DNA from: an uncultured Collinsella sp.
Lineage (GTDB): Bacteria > Actinomycetota > Coriobacteriia > Coriobacteriales > Coriobacteriaceae
Direction of reading: 5' to 3'
Assembly: GCA_937950325.1 (NCBI GenBank)
Contig: CALFDJ010000019.1
Location: 1-64,000, forward strand
DNA: 64,000 bases
In this document: in pieces, positions 46,651-55,412 of the stretch
Layout: every line of letters starts with the position of its first letter
Position numbering within the stretch: position 1 is the first letter of the stretch
Program-made: the position numbers and the translations under genes
The notes under the pieces: model-generated
Told to the model about the DNA's origin: nothing
What the model saw: only the letters and a program-made list of their open reading frames with translations
Databases searched by the model: none

Positions 46651-48173
46651 TGGCGTTCGAGACGTTTGCCGTTCACGCGGCCTGCATCCGCGGCGTCGAG
46701 GCGATTCACGTCACGGTCGAGGTCTCGCTTGCCGGCGGCGTTCCGGGCATTCAGATGCTCGGCATCCCGAGTATGGAGGTGATGGAGTCGCGTGGTCGTA
46801 TTCGCTGTGCGATGCGCTCCGCCGGGTTCGAGATCCCGCGCTCGGGCATTACGGTCAATCTGGCGCCCGGCGATATTCGCAAGACCGGTAGCGGCTTTGA
46901 TCTGCCCATCGCCATCGCGGTCCTAGCGGCCGATGGTCAGATTCCCCGCGACAACCTCGATCGCTGCCTTATCGCCGGCGAGCTCGGCTTGGACGGTACG
47001 GTGCTTCCTGTCAAAGGCGAGGTGGCGTTTCAGCTATTGGCTCGCGACATGGGGCTGTCTTTTATCGCCGGTAGGTCCGACCAGCATGTGCCACTCGCGG
47101 GCGTGGATTGCGGCTTTATCGCGCATCTGTCTCAGCTTGCTCACGGCATGGGCGATGCCGCACGGCACTACTTGGATTCCGAGGGTGTCGAGGCGACCTT
47201 TGAGCCCGAGCTCGACTATGCAGACGTGCTGGGGCAGGAAGTCGCTAAACGCGGCATGGCGCTTGCGGCGGCAGGAGAACTCGGCTTGCTCATGATCGGG
47301 TCTCCGGGATCGGGCAAGACGATGCTCGCACGCCGTATGACCGGCATCCTGCCCGAGCTTTCCGTTGAGGATCAGCAGGAGGCGCTGTGCATCCATTCGG
47401 TTTTGGGTGAGAACATTGATGGCTTGTTGGCGGGGCACCGCCCCTTCCGCAGTCCCCACCACAGTATTTCGACCGCAGGCCTTATCGGCGGCGGGCGCCC
47501 GGTGCGCCCGGGTGAGATCAGCCTTGCTCATGGCGGCGTGCTCTTTTTGGACGAGCTTGCCGAGTTTCCCACCGGTGTGCTGCAGACGCTGCGTCAGCCC
47601 ATCGAGCGCGGCTACGTGAGGATCGTACGCGTCGACGGGGCTTTTACCTTCCCGTCGCGCTTTCAGCTGCTGGCTGCGAGCAATCCCTGCCCCTGCGGCT
47701 TTTTGGGCGATCGCGAGGTACCGTGTCGCTGCTCGGCGGCGATGGTCGAGCGCTATCGGTCTAAACTGCGCGGTCCTTTGGCCGACCGTATCGACATGAT
47801 GATCGATGTGACCCGTCCCGACCCTCAAGTGATTATCGAGGGCGCAGAGGGTATGTCGTCGGCCGAGTTACGTGACTACGTTGTGCGCGGTCGCGCCTTT
47901 CGCGCTTGGCGCGAATCCCGCATGGACGATGCGGATGCCGAGGCCGAGGATGACGAGACACGGTCCATTGACGGCGTCGTTTCGACCTTCGAGCTCGATG
48001 ATGCGGCGGAGAAGTGTGTGCTCGGCCTATCCAAACGCACGCATCTCACAGGGCGTGGCATCGTGCGCCTGGTTCGCATTGCGCGTACGATCGCAGATGT
48101 CGCCGAGAGCGAGCAGGTGACGCAGGACCACGTGCTCGAGGCGGCGATGTACCAGGGAAGGAGGGACCAATGA
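46650..48173 (+). CDS. comM: YifB/ComM-type Mg-chelatase-like AAA+ ATPase
   Basis: 507 residues. The N-terminal domain (residues 1-180) has VEVSLAGGVPGIQMLGIPSM and TVNLAPGDIRKTGSGFDLPI, followed by an AAA+ core: Walker A GSPGSGKTMLARRM, PFRSPHHSISTAGLIGGGRP, Walker B GVLFLDELAEFP, and a CPCGFLGD...CRC zinc-like cluster. In Gram-negatives ComM is a branch-migrating helicase in transformation. A 16-residue acidic insert (MDDADAEAEDDETR) is seen near residue 425. The frame overlaps yraN by one base and dprA by four. Confidence 0.94.
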   Translation: MAFETFAVHAACIRGVEAIHVTVEVSLAGGVPGIQMLGIPSMEVMESRGRIRCAMRSAGFEIPRSGITVNLAPGDIRKTGSGFDLPIAIAVLAADGQIPRDNLDRCLIAGELGLDGTVLPVKGEVAFQLLARDMGLSFIAGRSDQHVPLAGVDCGFIAHLSQLAHGMGDAARHYLDSEGVEATFEPELDYADVLGQEVAKRGMALAAAGELGLLMIGSPGSGKTMLARRMTGILPELSVEDQQEALCIHSVLGENIDGLLAGHRPFRSPHHSISTAGLIGGGRPVRPGEISLAHGGVLFLDELAEFPTGVLQTLRQPIERGYVRIVRVDGAFTFPSRFQLLAASNPCPCGFLGDREVPCRCSAAMVERYRSKLRGPLADRIDMMIDVTRPDPQVIIEGAEGMSSAELRDYVVRGRAFRAWRESRMDDADAEAEDDETRSIDGVVSTFELDDAAEKCVLGLSKRTHLTGRGIVRLVRIARTIADVAESEQVTQDHVLEAAMYQGRRDQ

Positions 48174-49105
48174 TGGCCGAGGGGACCTTCGAGCTGCATC
48201 CAGGTGATGCGTTGTATCCCGAGACCGTTTTGGAGCTTTCTGATATACCCCAGACGCTTTATGTGCGCGGCAACCCCGAGGTGCTTTCGACACCCGCGCT
48301 CTCCATCATCGGCGCGCGCAAGGCCTCGCCGTATGGTCTTGCCGTGGCAGAGCTTGCGGCAAAGGTTGCAGTCGAGGCGGGAGTGATGGTAGTTTCGGGC
48401 GGCGCGGTCGGTTGTGACCAAGCCTCGGGTTGGGCTGCGGTCAACGCCGGCGGCAAACACGTCGTGGTGCTGGGGACGGGCGTCGACGTGGTCTACCCGC
48501 GTTCGAGCGCGGGGCTTATTACTCGCACGCTCGATACGGGTGGCGCGGTCGTGTCGATCTCTCCGTGGGGCATGGGTCCGCGCAAGTTTGCCTTTCCGCG
48601 CCGCAATCGCGTGATCGCGGCCCTGTCGCAAGCCCTCTTTGTATCCGAGGCAGGTATGCCTTCCGGGACGTTTTCTACAGCCGAGGCTGCTATGGATTTG
48701 GGGCGCGAACTTCTTGCCGTGCCGGGGTCGATCCTATCGCCCGAGTCGCGTGGCACGAATTACCTCATTGCGAACGGTGCCTGCTGCATCGTCGACGAGG
48801 AATCTATCGAGATGGCTATCTCACGCATCTACGGAACCCTGCGCTACTCGCGCCCCGATGCTCCCGGCATTGCCGACCTGGATCCAACGCAGCAGACCGT
48901 GATGCATGCGCTCATCGCCTCTCCGCTCAAGGTCGACGACATCGCGGCGCTCGTCTCGCTCGATGCTGTCGGCGTACTCAAACTCTTGGGTTCGCTTGAA
49001 CTCGAGGGTCTTATCGAGCGCATGATGGATGGAAGGTATGCGCCCTCCAAGTTTGCCCTTCACGCCCAGACACCCTTCGGTCACAATGGAAAACGTGTCA
49101 ATTAG
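48170..49105 (+). CDS. dprA: DNA-processing protein DprA-like
   Basis: 311 residues from ATG 48170 (a second ATG follows directly), with GGAAGGAGGGA upstream. The Rossmann core is recognisable: LSIIGARKASPYGLAVAELA, VVVLGTGVDVVYPRSS, FAFPRRNRVIAALSQALFVS, GTNYLIANGA. It is divergent: the normal VSGLARGID loop reads VSGGAVGCD, the SEYP-type strand is VSISPWG. The N-terminal SAM domain is missing and a winged-helix domain closes the protein (KVDDIAALVSLDAVGVLKLL). DprA loads RecA onto incoming DNA. No other competence genes are in the window. Confidence 0.9.
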   Translation: MMAEGTFELHPGDALYPETVLELSDIPQTLYVRGNPEVLSTPALSIIGARKASPYGLAVAELAAKVAVEAGVMVVSGGAVGCDQASGWAAVNAGGKHVVVLGTGVDVVYPRSSAGLITRTLDTGGAVVSISPWGMGPRKFAFPRRNRVIAALSQALFVSEAGMPSGTFSTAEAAMDLGRELLAVPGSILSPESRGTNYLIANGACCIVDEESIEMAISRIYGTLRYSRPDAPGIADLDPTQQTVMHALIASPLKVDDIAALVSLDAVGVLKLLGSLELEGLIERMMDGRYAPSKFALHAQTPFGHNGKRVN

Positions 49106-49119
49106 AAAGGTGTTTGCAG

Positions 49120-50457
49120 ATGCAGTTCGATCAGGTGACAGTTATCGGTGGCGGTCTGGCGGGTTCGGAGTGCGCGATTCAGCTGGCAGACCGCGGGTTT
49201 GCCGTAAAGCTGTGTGAGATGCGCCCCCAGGTGAGCTCCCCGGCCCACCATACCGATCACCTGGCAGAGCTCGTCTGCTCCAATTCGTTTAAGTCGACCC
49301 GTCCGGATTCCGCGGCTGGTTTGCTGAAAGCCGAGCTTGAGCGCATGGGTTCAGTCCTGCTCGATTGCGCCCATCGCGCGGCTGTTCCCGCCGGCGGTGC
49401 CTTGGCGGTCGACCGCGTCAAGTTTTCCGAGCTTGTCGAGGCCGAGGTTGCCGCCCGTCCCAATATCGAGGTCGTGCACGGCGAGGTCACGCAGATTCCC
49501 GAGGGTCACGTGGTCATTGCCGCGGGCCCCTTGTGCTCGCCGGCGCTGAGCGAAGAGGTCATGAAGCTCGTCGGCGGCGACGCCCTTGCGTTCTTCGATG
49601 CCGCGGCTCCGATCGTCGATGCCTCCACGCTCGATATGGACGTGCTGTTCTCGCAGTCGCGCTACGAGGAGCAGGGGAGCGGTGACTATCTCAACGCCCC
49701 GCTCAACAAGGAGGAGTACGAGGCCTTTATCGAGGCGCTCACCACGGCCGACCGCGTGGTGCTCAAGGACTTTGAGGGCGGCGATCTGTTCCAGGCCTGC
49801 CAGCCTGCCGAGGAGGTTGCGCGCACCGGCAAGGACGCTATTCGCTTTGGCGCCATGAAGCCCGTCGGCCTCACCGACCCGCGTACCGGACGTCGCCCTT
49901 GGGCGGCGATTCAGCTGCGTGCCGAGAACAAGGAGAAGACCGCCTATAACCTGGTGGGCTTCCAGACCAATCTGACCTTTGGCGAGCAGAAGCGCGTCTT
50001 CCATATGGTGCCGGGCCTGGAGAACGCTGAGTTCTTCCGCTACGGTGTCATGCACCGCAATACCTTTGTCGACGCCCCGCACGTGCTCGATGGCACCTTT
50101 GCCGTGCCCGGTACCGGCGTGCGCCTGGCCGGTCAGATCACCGGCACCGAGGGGTACATGGAAGCCGTGGCGACAGGTCTGCTCGCGGCGCTCAACACCT
50201 ATGCCGAGGCTATCGGTGCTGCGGGCGTCGAGTTGCCGCGTGTGGGCGCCCTGGGTGCGCTCGTGGGCTATGCGACCGATCCTGCCACCGTGGGCTATCA
50301 GCCCATGCATGTTAACTTTGGACTGGTGCCGCCGCTCGAGGACGGTAAGCGCCGCAGCAAGCGCGACCGCTACCAGGCCTATGCGGACCGTGCGCTCGAG
50401 GCCCTTGATGCCTATCTGGCCACTCGCCCCGATCTGTTTGGAGGCGACCGGTCATAG
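49120..50457 (+). CDS. trmFO: Folate-dependent tRNA (U54) methyltransferase TrmFO
   Basis: 445 residues. FAD site VIGGGLAGSECAIQLA at the N-terminus; ELVCSNSFKSTRPDSAAGLL contains Cys53, and GGDLFQACQPAEEVA Cys227, matching the two catalytic Cys of the B. subtilis enzyme (53 and 226, from memory). It makes ribothymidine at position 54 using methylene-THF. ATG 49120 sits nine bases after GAAAGG; the in-frame TTG 49114 is too close to it. The gene ends in an ATAG overlap with the next reading frame. Confidence 0.95.
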   Translation: MQFDQVTVIGGGLAGSECAIQLADRGFAVKLCEMRPQVSSPAHHTDHLAELVCSNSFKSTRPDSAAGLLKAELERMGSVLLDCAHRAAVPAGGALAVDRVKFSELVEAEVAARPNIEVVHGEVTQIPEGHVVIAAGPLCSPALSEEVMKLVGGDALAFFDAAAPIVDASTLDMDVLFSQSRYEEQGSGDYLNAPLNKEEYEAFIEALTTADRVVLKDFEGGDLFQACQPAEEVARTGKDAIRFGAMKPVGLTDPRTGRRPWAAIQLRAENKEKTAYNLVGFQTNLTFGEQKRVFHMVPGLENAEFFRYGVMHRNTFVDAPHVLDGTFAVPGTGVRLAGQITGTEGYMEAVATGLLAALNTYAEAIGAAGVELPRVGALGALVGYATDPATVGYQPMHVNFGLVPPLEDGKRRSKRDRYQAYADRALEALDAYLATRPDLFGGDRS

Positions 50458-51374
50458 CCTTTGACCTGTACGACACCGTCGACTCGTTTATCGCCTATAT
50501 CGCACGTGTCGAGGGACTTTCTCCCAACACGGTGACTGCCTATGGCTCGAGACTGGAGCGCTTTGCTGCCTGGTGCGAGCGCGAGGACGTCGACGCTCGC
50601 GCCGCCGACGTGCGGACCGTTCGCTCCTATTTGGCCGAGTTGTCGCGTGACCAGGTGTCGGCTCGGACCCTCGCGGCGCATCTGTCTGCCATTCGCTCGC
50701 TCTATCGGTGGATGGCTGCCGAGGGGATTGTCGAGGGCGATGCGGTCTCGGCGATCGCATCGCCCAAGCTGCCGCGCGATTTGCCCGGTGTGCTGACGTC
50801 CCAACAGGTGGAGGCGCTCCTCAAAGCCCCCGATACCTCAACGCCCGCGGGACTGCGCGATGCGGCGATGCTCGAGCTGCTCTATGCCTCGGGTGCTCGT
50901 ATCTCTGAGCTCGCAGCACTCAATGTGGAGTCCATCGCTTGGTCCGAGCGAACGCTGCGACTTTGGGGCAAGGGGAGCAAGGAGCGTATCGTCCCCCTGT
51001 ATCGTCGTGCGCTCGAGGTGACGCGTCTCTATATTGAGGAGGGGAGGCCGGAATTGCTCGCTCGGGCAAAGCGCCGTGACTCTGCTTCCGGGCCGCATCC
51101 GCTGCTTATATCGGCGCGCGGAAACCGCATGAGCGCTGCCATGCTCAGGCGACGGTTCCATACGCTGGCGACGCTCGCCGGCATTCCGGCCGACATCGCG
51201 CCGCATGCGATGCGTCATACGTTTGCGACCGATTTGCTTGAGGGCGGCGCGGACCTGCGTTCGGTTCAAGAGCTTCTGGGTCATGCGAGCCTGTCCACGA
51301 CGCAGATCTACACGCATCTCACGCCCGATAGGCTTAAGCGCGCCGTGACCCAAGCCCATCCGCGGGGCGAGTAA
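50454..51374 (+). CDS. xerC: Tyrosine recombinase XerC/XerD-like, unusual ATA start
   Basis: About 306 residues if started at ATA 50454. Catalytic residues: Arg149 in ASGARISELA, Lys in GKGSKERIVP, His251-x-x-Arg254 in HAMRHTFATD, His in LGHASLSTTQIYTH and Tyr286. The N-terminal SAM-like domain starts DTVDSFIAYIARVEGLSPNT, which lies before the first standard codon (GTG 50532). Between an in-frame stop at 50406 and that GTG there is no ATG, GTG or TTG. GGAGG at 50440-50444 lies nine bases before ATA 50454, which overlaps the trmFO stop as ATAG. CTG 50466 is the alternative. It would resolve chromosome dimers with a partner recombinase. Confidence 0.85.
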   Translation: MAFDLYDTVDSFIAYIARVEGLSPNTVTAYGSRLERFAAWCEREDVDARAADVRTVRSYLAELSRDQVSARTLAAHLSAIRSLYRWMAAEGIVEGDAVSAIASPKLPRDLPGVLTSQQVEALLKAPDTSTPAGLRDAAMLELLYASGARISELAALNVESIAWSERTLRLWGKGSKERIVPLYRRALEVTRLYIEEGRPELLARAKRRDSASGPHPLLISARGNRMSAAMLRRRFHTLATLAGIPADIAPHAMRHTFATDLLEGGADLRSVQELLGHASLSTTQIYTHLTPDRLKRAVTQAHPRGE

Positions 51375-51420
51375 GTTGAGCGGCTCGCTTTGCGCTTAGG
51401 TGTGTGGTTTTGATTGCGGG

Positions 51421-51449
51421 TTGGCAGGAAGATGCATTCCTGCTATCAT
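51421..51449 (+). promoter_or_regulatory. Promoter of rpsB-tsf
   Basis: TTGGCA (51421-51426), 17 bases, TATCAT (51444-51449). This leaves a leader of about 134 bases before rpsB, long enough for an S2-binding regulatory structure. The last 20 bases can form AAACC/GGTTT around the SD. Confidence 0.7.
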
Positions 51450-51590
51450 TCATCGGGTTGCTTCACGGCAACATGTTTTTATCACGCACGCGCGGCTACT
51501 TCATACCGTGGTGCCCGGGCTTTGGTAGCACATGTCCGGGTTGGTTTTGGAGGATGACCCCGCGCGGAGGCAAACCACAGGAGGTTTAAC

Positions 51591-52319
51591 ATGGCTACCA
51601 AGATTAATATCCGCACCCTGCTCGAGGCCGGCTGCCACTTCGGTCACCAGACCCGTCGCTGGAACCCCAAGATGAAGCCGTTCATCTTCGGTGAGCGCAA
51701 CGGCATCTACATCCTCGATCTCAAGCAGACCATCCTCGACGCCGACCAGGCCTACACCTTCGTCAAGAACGTCGCCAAGGGCGGCAACGTGCTGTTCGTC
51801 GGCACCAAGAAGCAGGCTCAGGAGGCCGTCAAGAACGCTGCTGAGCGCGCCAACATGCCTTACATCAACCAGCGTTGGCTCGGCGGTATGCTGACCAACT
51901 TCGTCACCATCCGCTCCCGCATCAACCGCATGGAGGAGCTCGAGGCCATGGTCGAGGACGGCCGCATGGCTGTTCTGCCCAAGAAGGAGCAGGCTGTGCT
52001 CGGCAAGGAGCTCACCAAGCTCCAGACCAACCTCGGTGGCGCCCGCGACATGAAGGGTCTGCCCCAGGCTCTCTTCGTCATCGACACCAAGCGCGAGGAG
52101 AACGCCATCAAGGAGGCTCAGCGCCTGAACATCCCCGTCGTCGCTCTGATCGACACCAACTCCGATCCCGACGAGGTCGAGTACGGCATCCCCTGCAACG
52201 ATGACGCTATCTCCGCTGTCACCCTTATGTGCGAGCTCATGGCTGACGCCTGCCTCGCTGGCTCCGGCAAGGAGCAGGTCTCCGAGGCCGAGATGGCCGC
52301 TGAGCCCAAGGCCGAGTAA
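51591..52319 (+). CDS. rpsB: Small ribosomal subunit protein S2
   Basis: 242 residues: NIRTLLEAGCHFGHQTRRWN, MKPFIFGERNGIYILDLKQT, TKKQAQEAVKNAAERANMPY, NQRWLGGMLTNFVTIRSRI, and ALFVIDTKREENAIKEAQRL. SD AGGAGG. Start of the rpsB-tsf-pyrH-frr core. The codon use is highly biased, as expected for an abundant protein. Confidence 0.98.
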   Translation: MATKINIRTLLEAGCHFGHQTRRWNPKMKPFIFGERNGIYILDLKQTILDADQAYTFVKNVAKGGNVLFVGTKKQAQEAVKNAAERANMPYINQRWLGGMLTNFVTIRSRINRMEELEAMVEDGRMAVLPKKEQAVLGKELTKLQTNLGGARDMKGLPQALFVIDTKREENAIKEAQRLNIPVVALIDTNSDPDEVEYGIPCNDDAISAVTLMCELMADACLAGSGKEQVSEAEMAAEPKAE

Positions 52320-52364
52320 ATCAGTCTTAGTTAATTCTTTTTCATCTCTTTGAAAGGAACCACA

Positions 52365-53234
52365 ATGGCCCAGATTACCGCCGCTATGGTCAAGCAGCTC
52401 CGCGAGATGACCGACTCCCCGATGATGGAGTGCAAGAAGGCTCTCGTCGAGGCTGACGGCGACATGGACGCAGCTGTCGACGTTCTGCGTAAGAACGGCC
52501 TTGCCAAGGCTGCCAAGAAGGCTGGCCGTGAGACCAACGAAGGCGCTGTCGCCGCGTTCGTCTCTGAGGATGGCAAGACCGGCGCTCTGCTCGAGCTCTC
52601 CTGCGAGACCGACTTCGTTGGCTCTAACGCCAAGTTCACCGGCTTTGCTTCCAAGGTCGCTGAGGTTGTCGCTACCACCGAGCCTGCTGACGTCGACGCT
52701 CTGCTCGAGAAGCCGATGGGCGAGGAGACCGTTTCCTCCGAGCTCACCGAGATGATTCACATCATGGGCGAGAACATGAAGATCTCCCGCTTCGCTGCTC
52801 GCAAGGCTGAGAACGGCGCGCTCGCTTCTTACATTCACATGGGTGGTAAGATCGGCGTCCTCGTCGAGTTCGCCTTCGAGAAGGCCGAGACCGCTCAGGC
52901 TGAGTCCTTCAAGACTTTCGCTCACGACGTTGCCCTTCAGGTTGCCGCCGTCGCCCCGATCTGCGCTACCCGCGATCAGGTTCCGGCCGAGACCGTCGAG
53001 CACGAGAAGCAGATCTACATGGCTCAGGCTGCCGAGTCCGGTAAGCCCGAGGCTATCCAGGAGAAGATGGCTGTCGGCCGTCTGGAGAAGTTCTACAAGC
53101 AGTCCGTGCTCACCGAGCAGGAGTTCATCAAGGACAGCTCCCTCACCATCAAGAAGTACGCTGAGCAGGTCTCCAAGGAGCTCGGCGACACCATTACCGT
53201 CGTTGCCTTTGACCGTCTGGTCCGTGGCGAGTAA
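52365..53234 (+). CDS. tsf: Elongation factor Ts
   Basis: 289 residues from ATG 52365 with AAAGGAA upstream. MAQITAAMVKQLREMTDSPM, MECKKALVEADGDMDAAVDV, and ELSCETDFVGSNAKF identify EF-Ts; the dimerisation region and C-terminal module follow. It reloads EF-Tu with GTP. The open frame extends five codons upstream, without homology. Confidence 0.97.
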   Translation: MAQITAAMVKQLREMTDSPMMECKKALVEADGDMDAAVDVLRKNGLAKAAKKAGRETNEGAVAAFVSEDGKTGALLELSCETDFVGSNAKFTGFASKVAEVVATTEPADVDALLEKPMGEETVSSELTEMIHIMGENMKISRFAARKAENGALASYIHMGGKIGVLVEFAFEKAETAQAESFKTFAHDVALQVAAVAPICATRDQVPAETVEHEKQIYMAQAAESGKPEAIQEKMAVGRLEKFYKQSVLTEQEFIKDSSLTIKKYAEQVSKELGDTITVVAFDRLVRGE

Positions 53235-53257
53235 ATAAGCTCTTGTAGCTGGTAATG

Positions 53258-53292
53258 AGCAGGCTGTGGGTTTTACTCACAGCCTGCTTTTT
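53258..53292 (+). terminator. Intrinsic terminator after tsf
   Basis: AGCAGGCTGTG pairs perfectly with CACAGCCTGCT around nine bases, then TTTTTC. Confidence 0.9.
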
Positions 53293-53316
53293 CATGGCTC
53301 TTCTTAGAGCCTTTGA

Positions 53317-53322
53317 TAGAAT
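53317..53322 (+). promoter_or_regulatory. -10 element before pyrH
   Basis: TAGAAT, 31 bases before the TTG start; TTCATG upstream is spaced 20 bases, so the -35 is poor. Confidence 0.4.
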
Positions 53323-53352
53323 GTTGAGAGTTCAATCTAAAGGAGGATCGCT

Positions 53353-54075
53353 TTGTCCGACATCCGATATAAACGCGTGCTTCTTAAGCTTTCCGGCGAA
53401 GCACTGATGGGCGACGGCCAGTATGGCATCGACCCCAAGGTTACCGACCATCTTGCCAAGCAGGTCAAGGAGCTGCTCGCCGTTGGCCATGAGGTCGGCG
53501 TCGTTGTCGGCGGCGGCAATATTTTCCGCGGCATGGCCGGCGCTGCCGGTGGCATGGAGCGTGCTCAGGCCGACTACATGGGCATGCTGGCAACCGTTAT
53601 GAACGCGCTCGCCCTGCAGGATGCCTTCGAGCACAACGATGTTCCCTGCCGCGTTATGAGCGCTATCCAGATGAACGAGATCTGCGAGCCCTATATTCGC
53701 CGTCGCGCCATCAACCACCTTTCCAAGGGCAACGTCGTTATCTTTGCCGCCGGTTCGGGCAATCCGTACTTTACGACCGACACCGCCGCGGCTCTTCGTG
53801 CGTGCGAGATCGGCGCCGAGATTCTGATTAAAGCCACCAAGGTTGACGGCATCTACGACAAGGATCCCGTCAAGTGCGCCGATGCCGTCCGTTTTGACAA
53901 GATTACCTATCACGAGGTGCTCGTCCGCGGCCTGCAGGTTATGGATTCCACGGCTACGGCTCTGTGCCAGGATAACCGTATGCCGATTTTGGTCCTCAAC
54001 ATCGATGGCGAGGACACCGTCAAGCGCGCGCTTTCGGGTGAGCCCGTCGGCACGCTCGTCTATCAGGAGGATTAA
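53353..54075 (+). CDS. pyrH: UMP kinase
   Basis: 240 residues from TTG 53353 with AAAGGAGG upstream. RVLLKLSGEALMG (nucleotide site), VVVGGGNIFRGMAGAAGGME, TDTAAALRACEIGAEILIKA, and VDGIYDKDPVKCADAVRFDK identify it. It phosphorylates UMP for pyrimidine supply. Two bases separate the gene from frr. Confidence 0.96.
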   Translation: MSDIRYKRVLLKLSGEALMGDGQYGIDPKVTDHLAKQVKELLAVGHEVGVVVGGGNIFRGMAGAAGGMERAQADYMGMLATVMNALALQDAFEHNDVPCRVMSAIQMNEICEPYIRRRAINHLSKGNVVIFAAGSGNPYFTTDTAAALRACEIGAEILIKATKVDGIYDKDPVKCADAVRFDKITYHEVLVRGLQVMDSTATALCQDNRMPILVLNIDGEDTVKRALSGEPVGTLVYQED

Positions 54076-54077
54076 GC

Positions 54078-54614
54078 ATGGCAGAGAACATCACCGCCCA
54101 TATGGACAAGTCGCTCGAGTCCCTCAAGCATAACTTCTCCAAGGTCCGTACCGGCCGCGCCAATGCCAACATTCTGTCCGACATCACCGTCGATTATTAC
54201 GGTGTTCCCACGCCGGTCACGCAGGTTGCCGCCGTCAAGACCCCCGAGGCCCACATGCTGCTCATCGAGCCGTGGGACAAGGCACTCATCAATGCTATCG
54301 TCAAGGCCATCGGCGCTTCCGATCTGGGTATTACCCCCAACTCCGATGGCACCGTCGTTCGTCTTCCGTTCCCGGCTCCCACTGAGGAGCGCCGTCGCGA
54401 GCTCGTCAAGGAGTGCCGCGAGTACGCCGAGCAGGCCAAGGTGTCTATCCGTAACATTCGCCGCGACTTCAACAACAAGCTCGAGCGCGATGAGGAGCTC
54501 ACCGAGGACGATGTCCGTCGCGAGCAGGCCAAGGTCCAGAAGTACACCGATGAGTATGTCGCCAAGGTCGAGGAGCTTCTGAAGGAAAAAGAAGCCGAGG
54601 TCATGGAGATCTAA
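54078..54614 (+). CDS. frr: Ribosome recycling factor
   Basis: 178 residues, a little short of the usual 185. HMDKSLESLKHNFSKVRTGR and ANANILSDITVDYYGVPTPV at the start; RRELVKECREYAEQAKVSIR and NIRRDFNNKLERDEELTEDD near the end. With EF-G it splits post-termination ribosomes. uppS begins one base after the stop. Confidence 0.96.
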   Translation: MAENITAHMDKSLESLKHNFSKVRTGRANANILSDITVDYYGVPTPVTQVAAVKTPEAHMLLIEPWDKALINAIVKAIGASDLGITPNSDGTVVRLPFPAPTEERRRELVKECREYAEQAKVSIRNIRRDFNNKLERDEELTEDDVRREQAKVQKYTDEYVAKVEELLKEKEAEVMEI

Positions 54615-54615
54615 G

Positions 54616-55410
54616 GTGCAATACGACGAGCATAAACTGGTCGAGTACTTTGCCGACGCCCCTGCGGGCGTCGGTTTTTCCGACCTTGACCTCAATAACA
54701 TTCCGCACCATATCTCGTGCATCATGGACGGCAATGGTCGTTGGGCCACATCGCGCGGTCTTGCACGCACCGAGGGCCACAAGGCGGGTATCGTCTCCCT
54801 TCGTGAGATTATTACCGCCTGCGTGCGTCTGGGCGTCGACGTGCTTTCGGCCTATGCGTTTTCTACCGAAAACTGGAACCGCCCGCAGCATGAGGTCAAC
54901 GTCTTGATGCACCTGTTTGCCAAGACGTTTATCGACGAGCTGCCGCTTCTGAAGCGCGAAAACGTGCGCGTTGTCTTTTTGGGTGACATTTCCGCGCTGC
55001 CCAAGAAGACCCGCGACGTTTTTGAACGCGGTCTTGCCGAGTGCGCCAATCACACCGGCATGACGCTGGCGCTTGCCGTCAACTACGGCGCGCGTGCCGA
55101 GATTACCCGCGCTGTCCGTCAGATCGCACTCGACGCTGCCGCCGGTAAGATCGATCCTGGCGCAATTGATGACGACATGGTGGCTTCCCACCTCTATACC
55201 GCCGGCCTTCCCGATCCTGAGCTTGTGATTCGCACCTCTGGTGAGCTGCGCCTTTCGAACTATCTGCTGTGGCAGGTGGCTTATTCCGAGTTCTACGTCA
55301 CCGATACCTATTGGCCTGACTTTGATCGTTGGGGCCTTGTCGACGCCATTTTGGCCTATCAGGGCCGTGACCGTAGGTTTGGTGGACTGAGCAAGACCGA
55401 GGAGGCTTAA
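54616..55410 (+). CDS. uppS: Undecaprenyl diphosphate synthase
   Basis: 264 residues from GTG 54616. HHISCIMDGNGRWATSRGL holds the catalytic Asp and substrate loop; SAYAFSTENWNRPQHEV and RTSGELRLSNYLLWQVAYSE are standard. It makes the C55 lipid carrier used for peptidoglycan and the surface polysaccharide exported by the system at 3-4.6 kb. The N-terminal 28 residues are an extension before the core. cdsA starts three bases later. Confidence 0.96.
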   Translation: MQYDEHKLVEYFADAPAGVGFSDLDLNNIPHHISCIMDGNGRWATSRGLARTEGHKAGIVSLREIITACVRLGVDVLSAYAFSTENWNRPQHEVNVLMHLFAKTFIDELPLLKRENVRVVFLGDISALPKKTRDVFERGLAECANHTGMTLALAVNYGARAEITRAVRQIALDAAAGKIDPGAIDDDMVASHLYTAGLPDPELVIRTSGELRLSNYLLWQVAYSEFYVTDTYWPDFDRWGLVDAILAYQGRDRRFGGLSKTEEA

Positions 55411-55412
55411 TC

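Noticed and set aside
50454..51374. Integrase of a mobile element
   Set aside because: No attachment site, tRNA target or cargo genes; position in trmFO-xer-rpsB order and size fit a housekeeping Xer recombinase.
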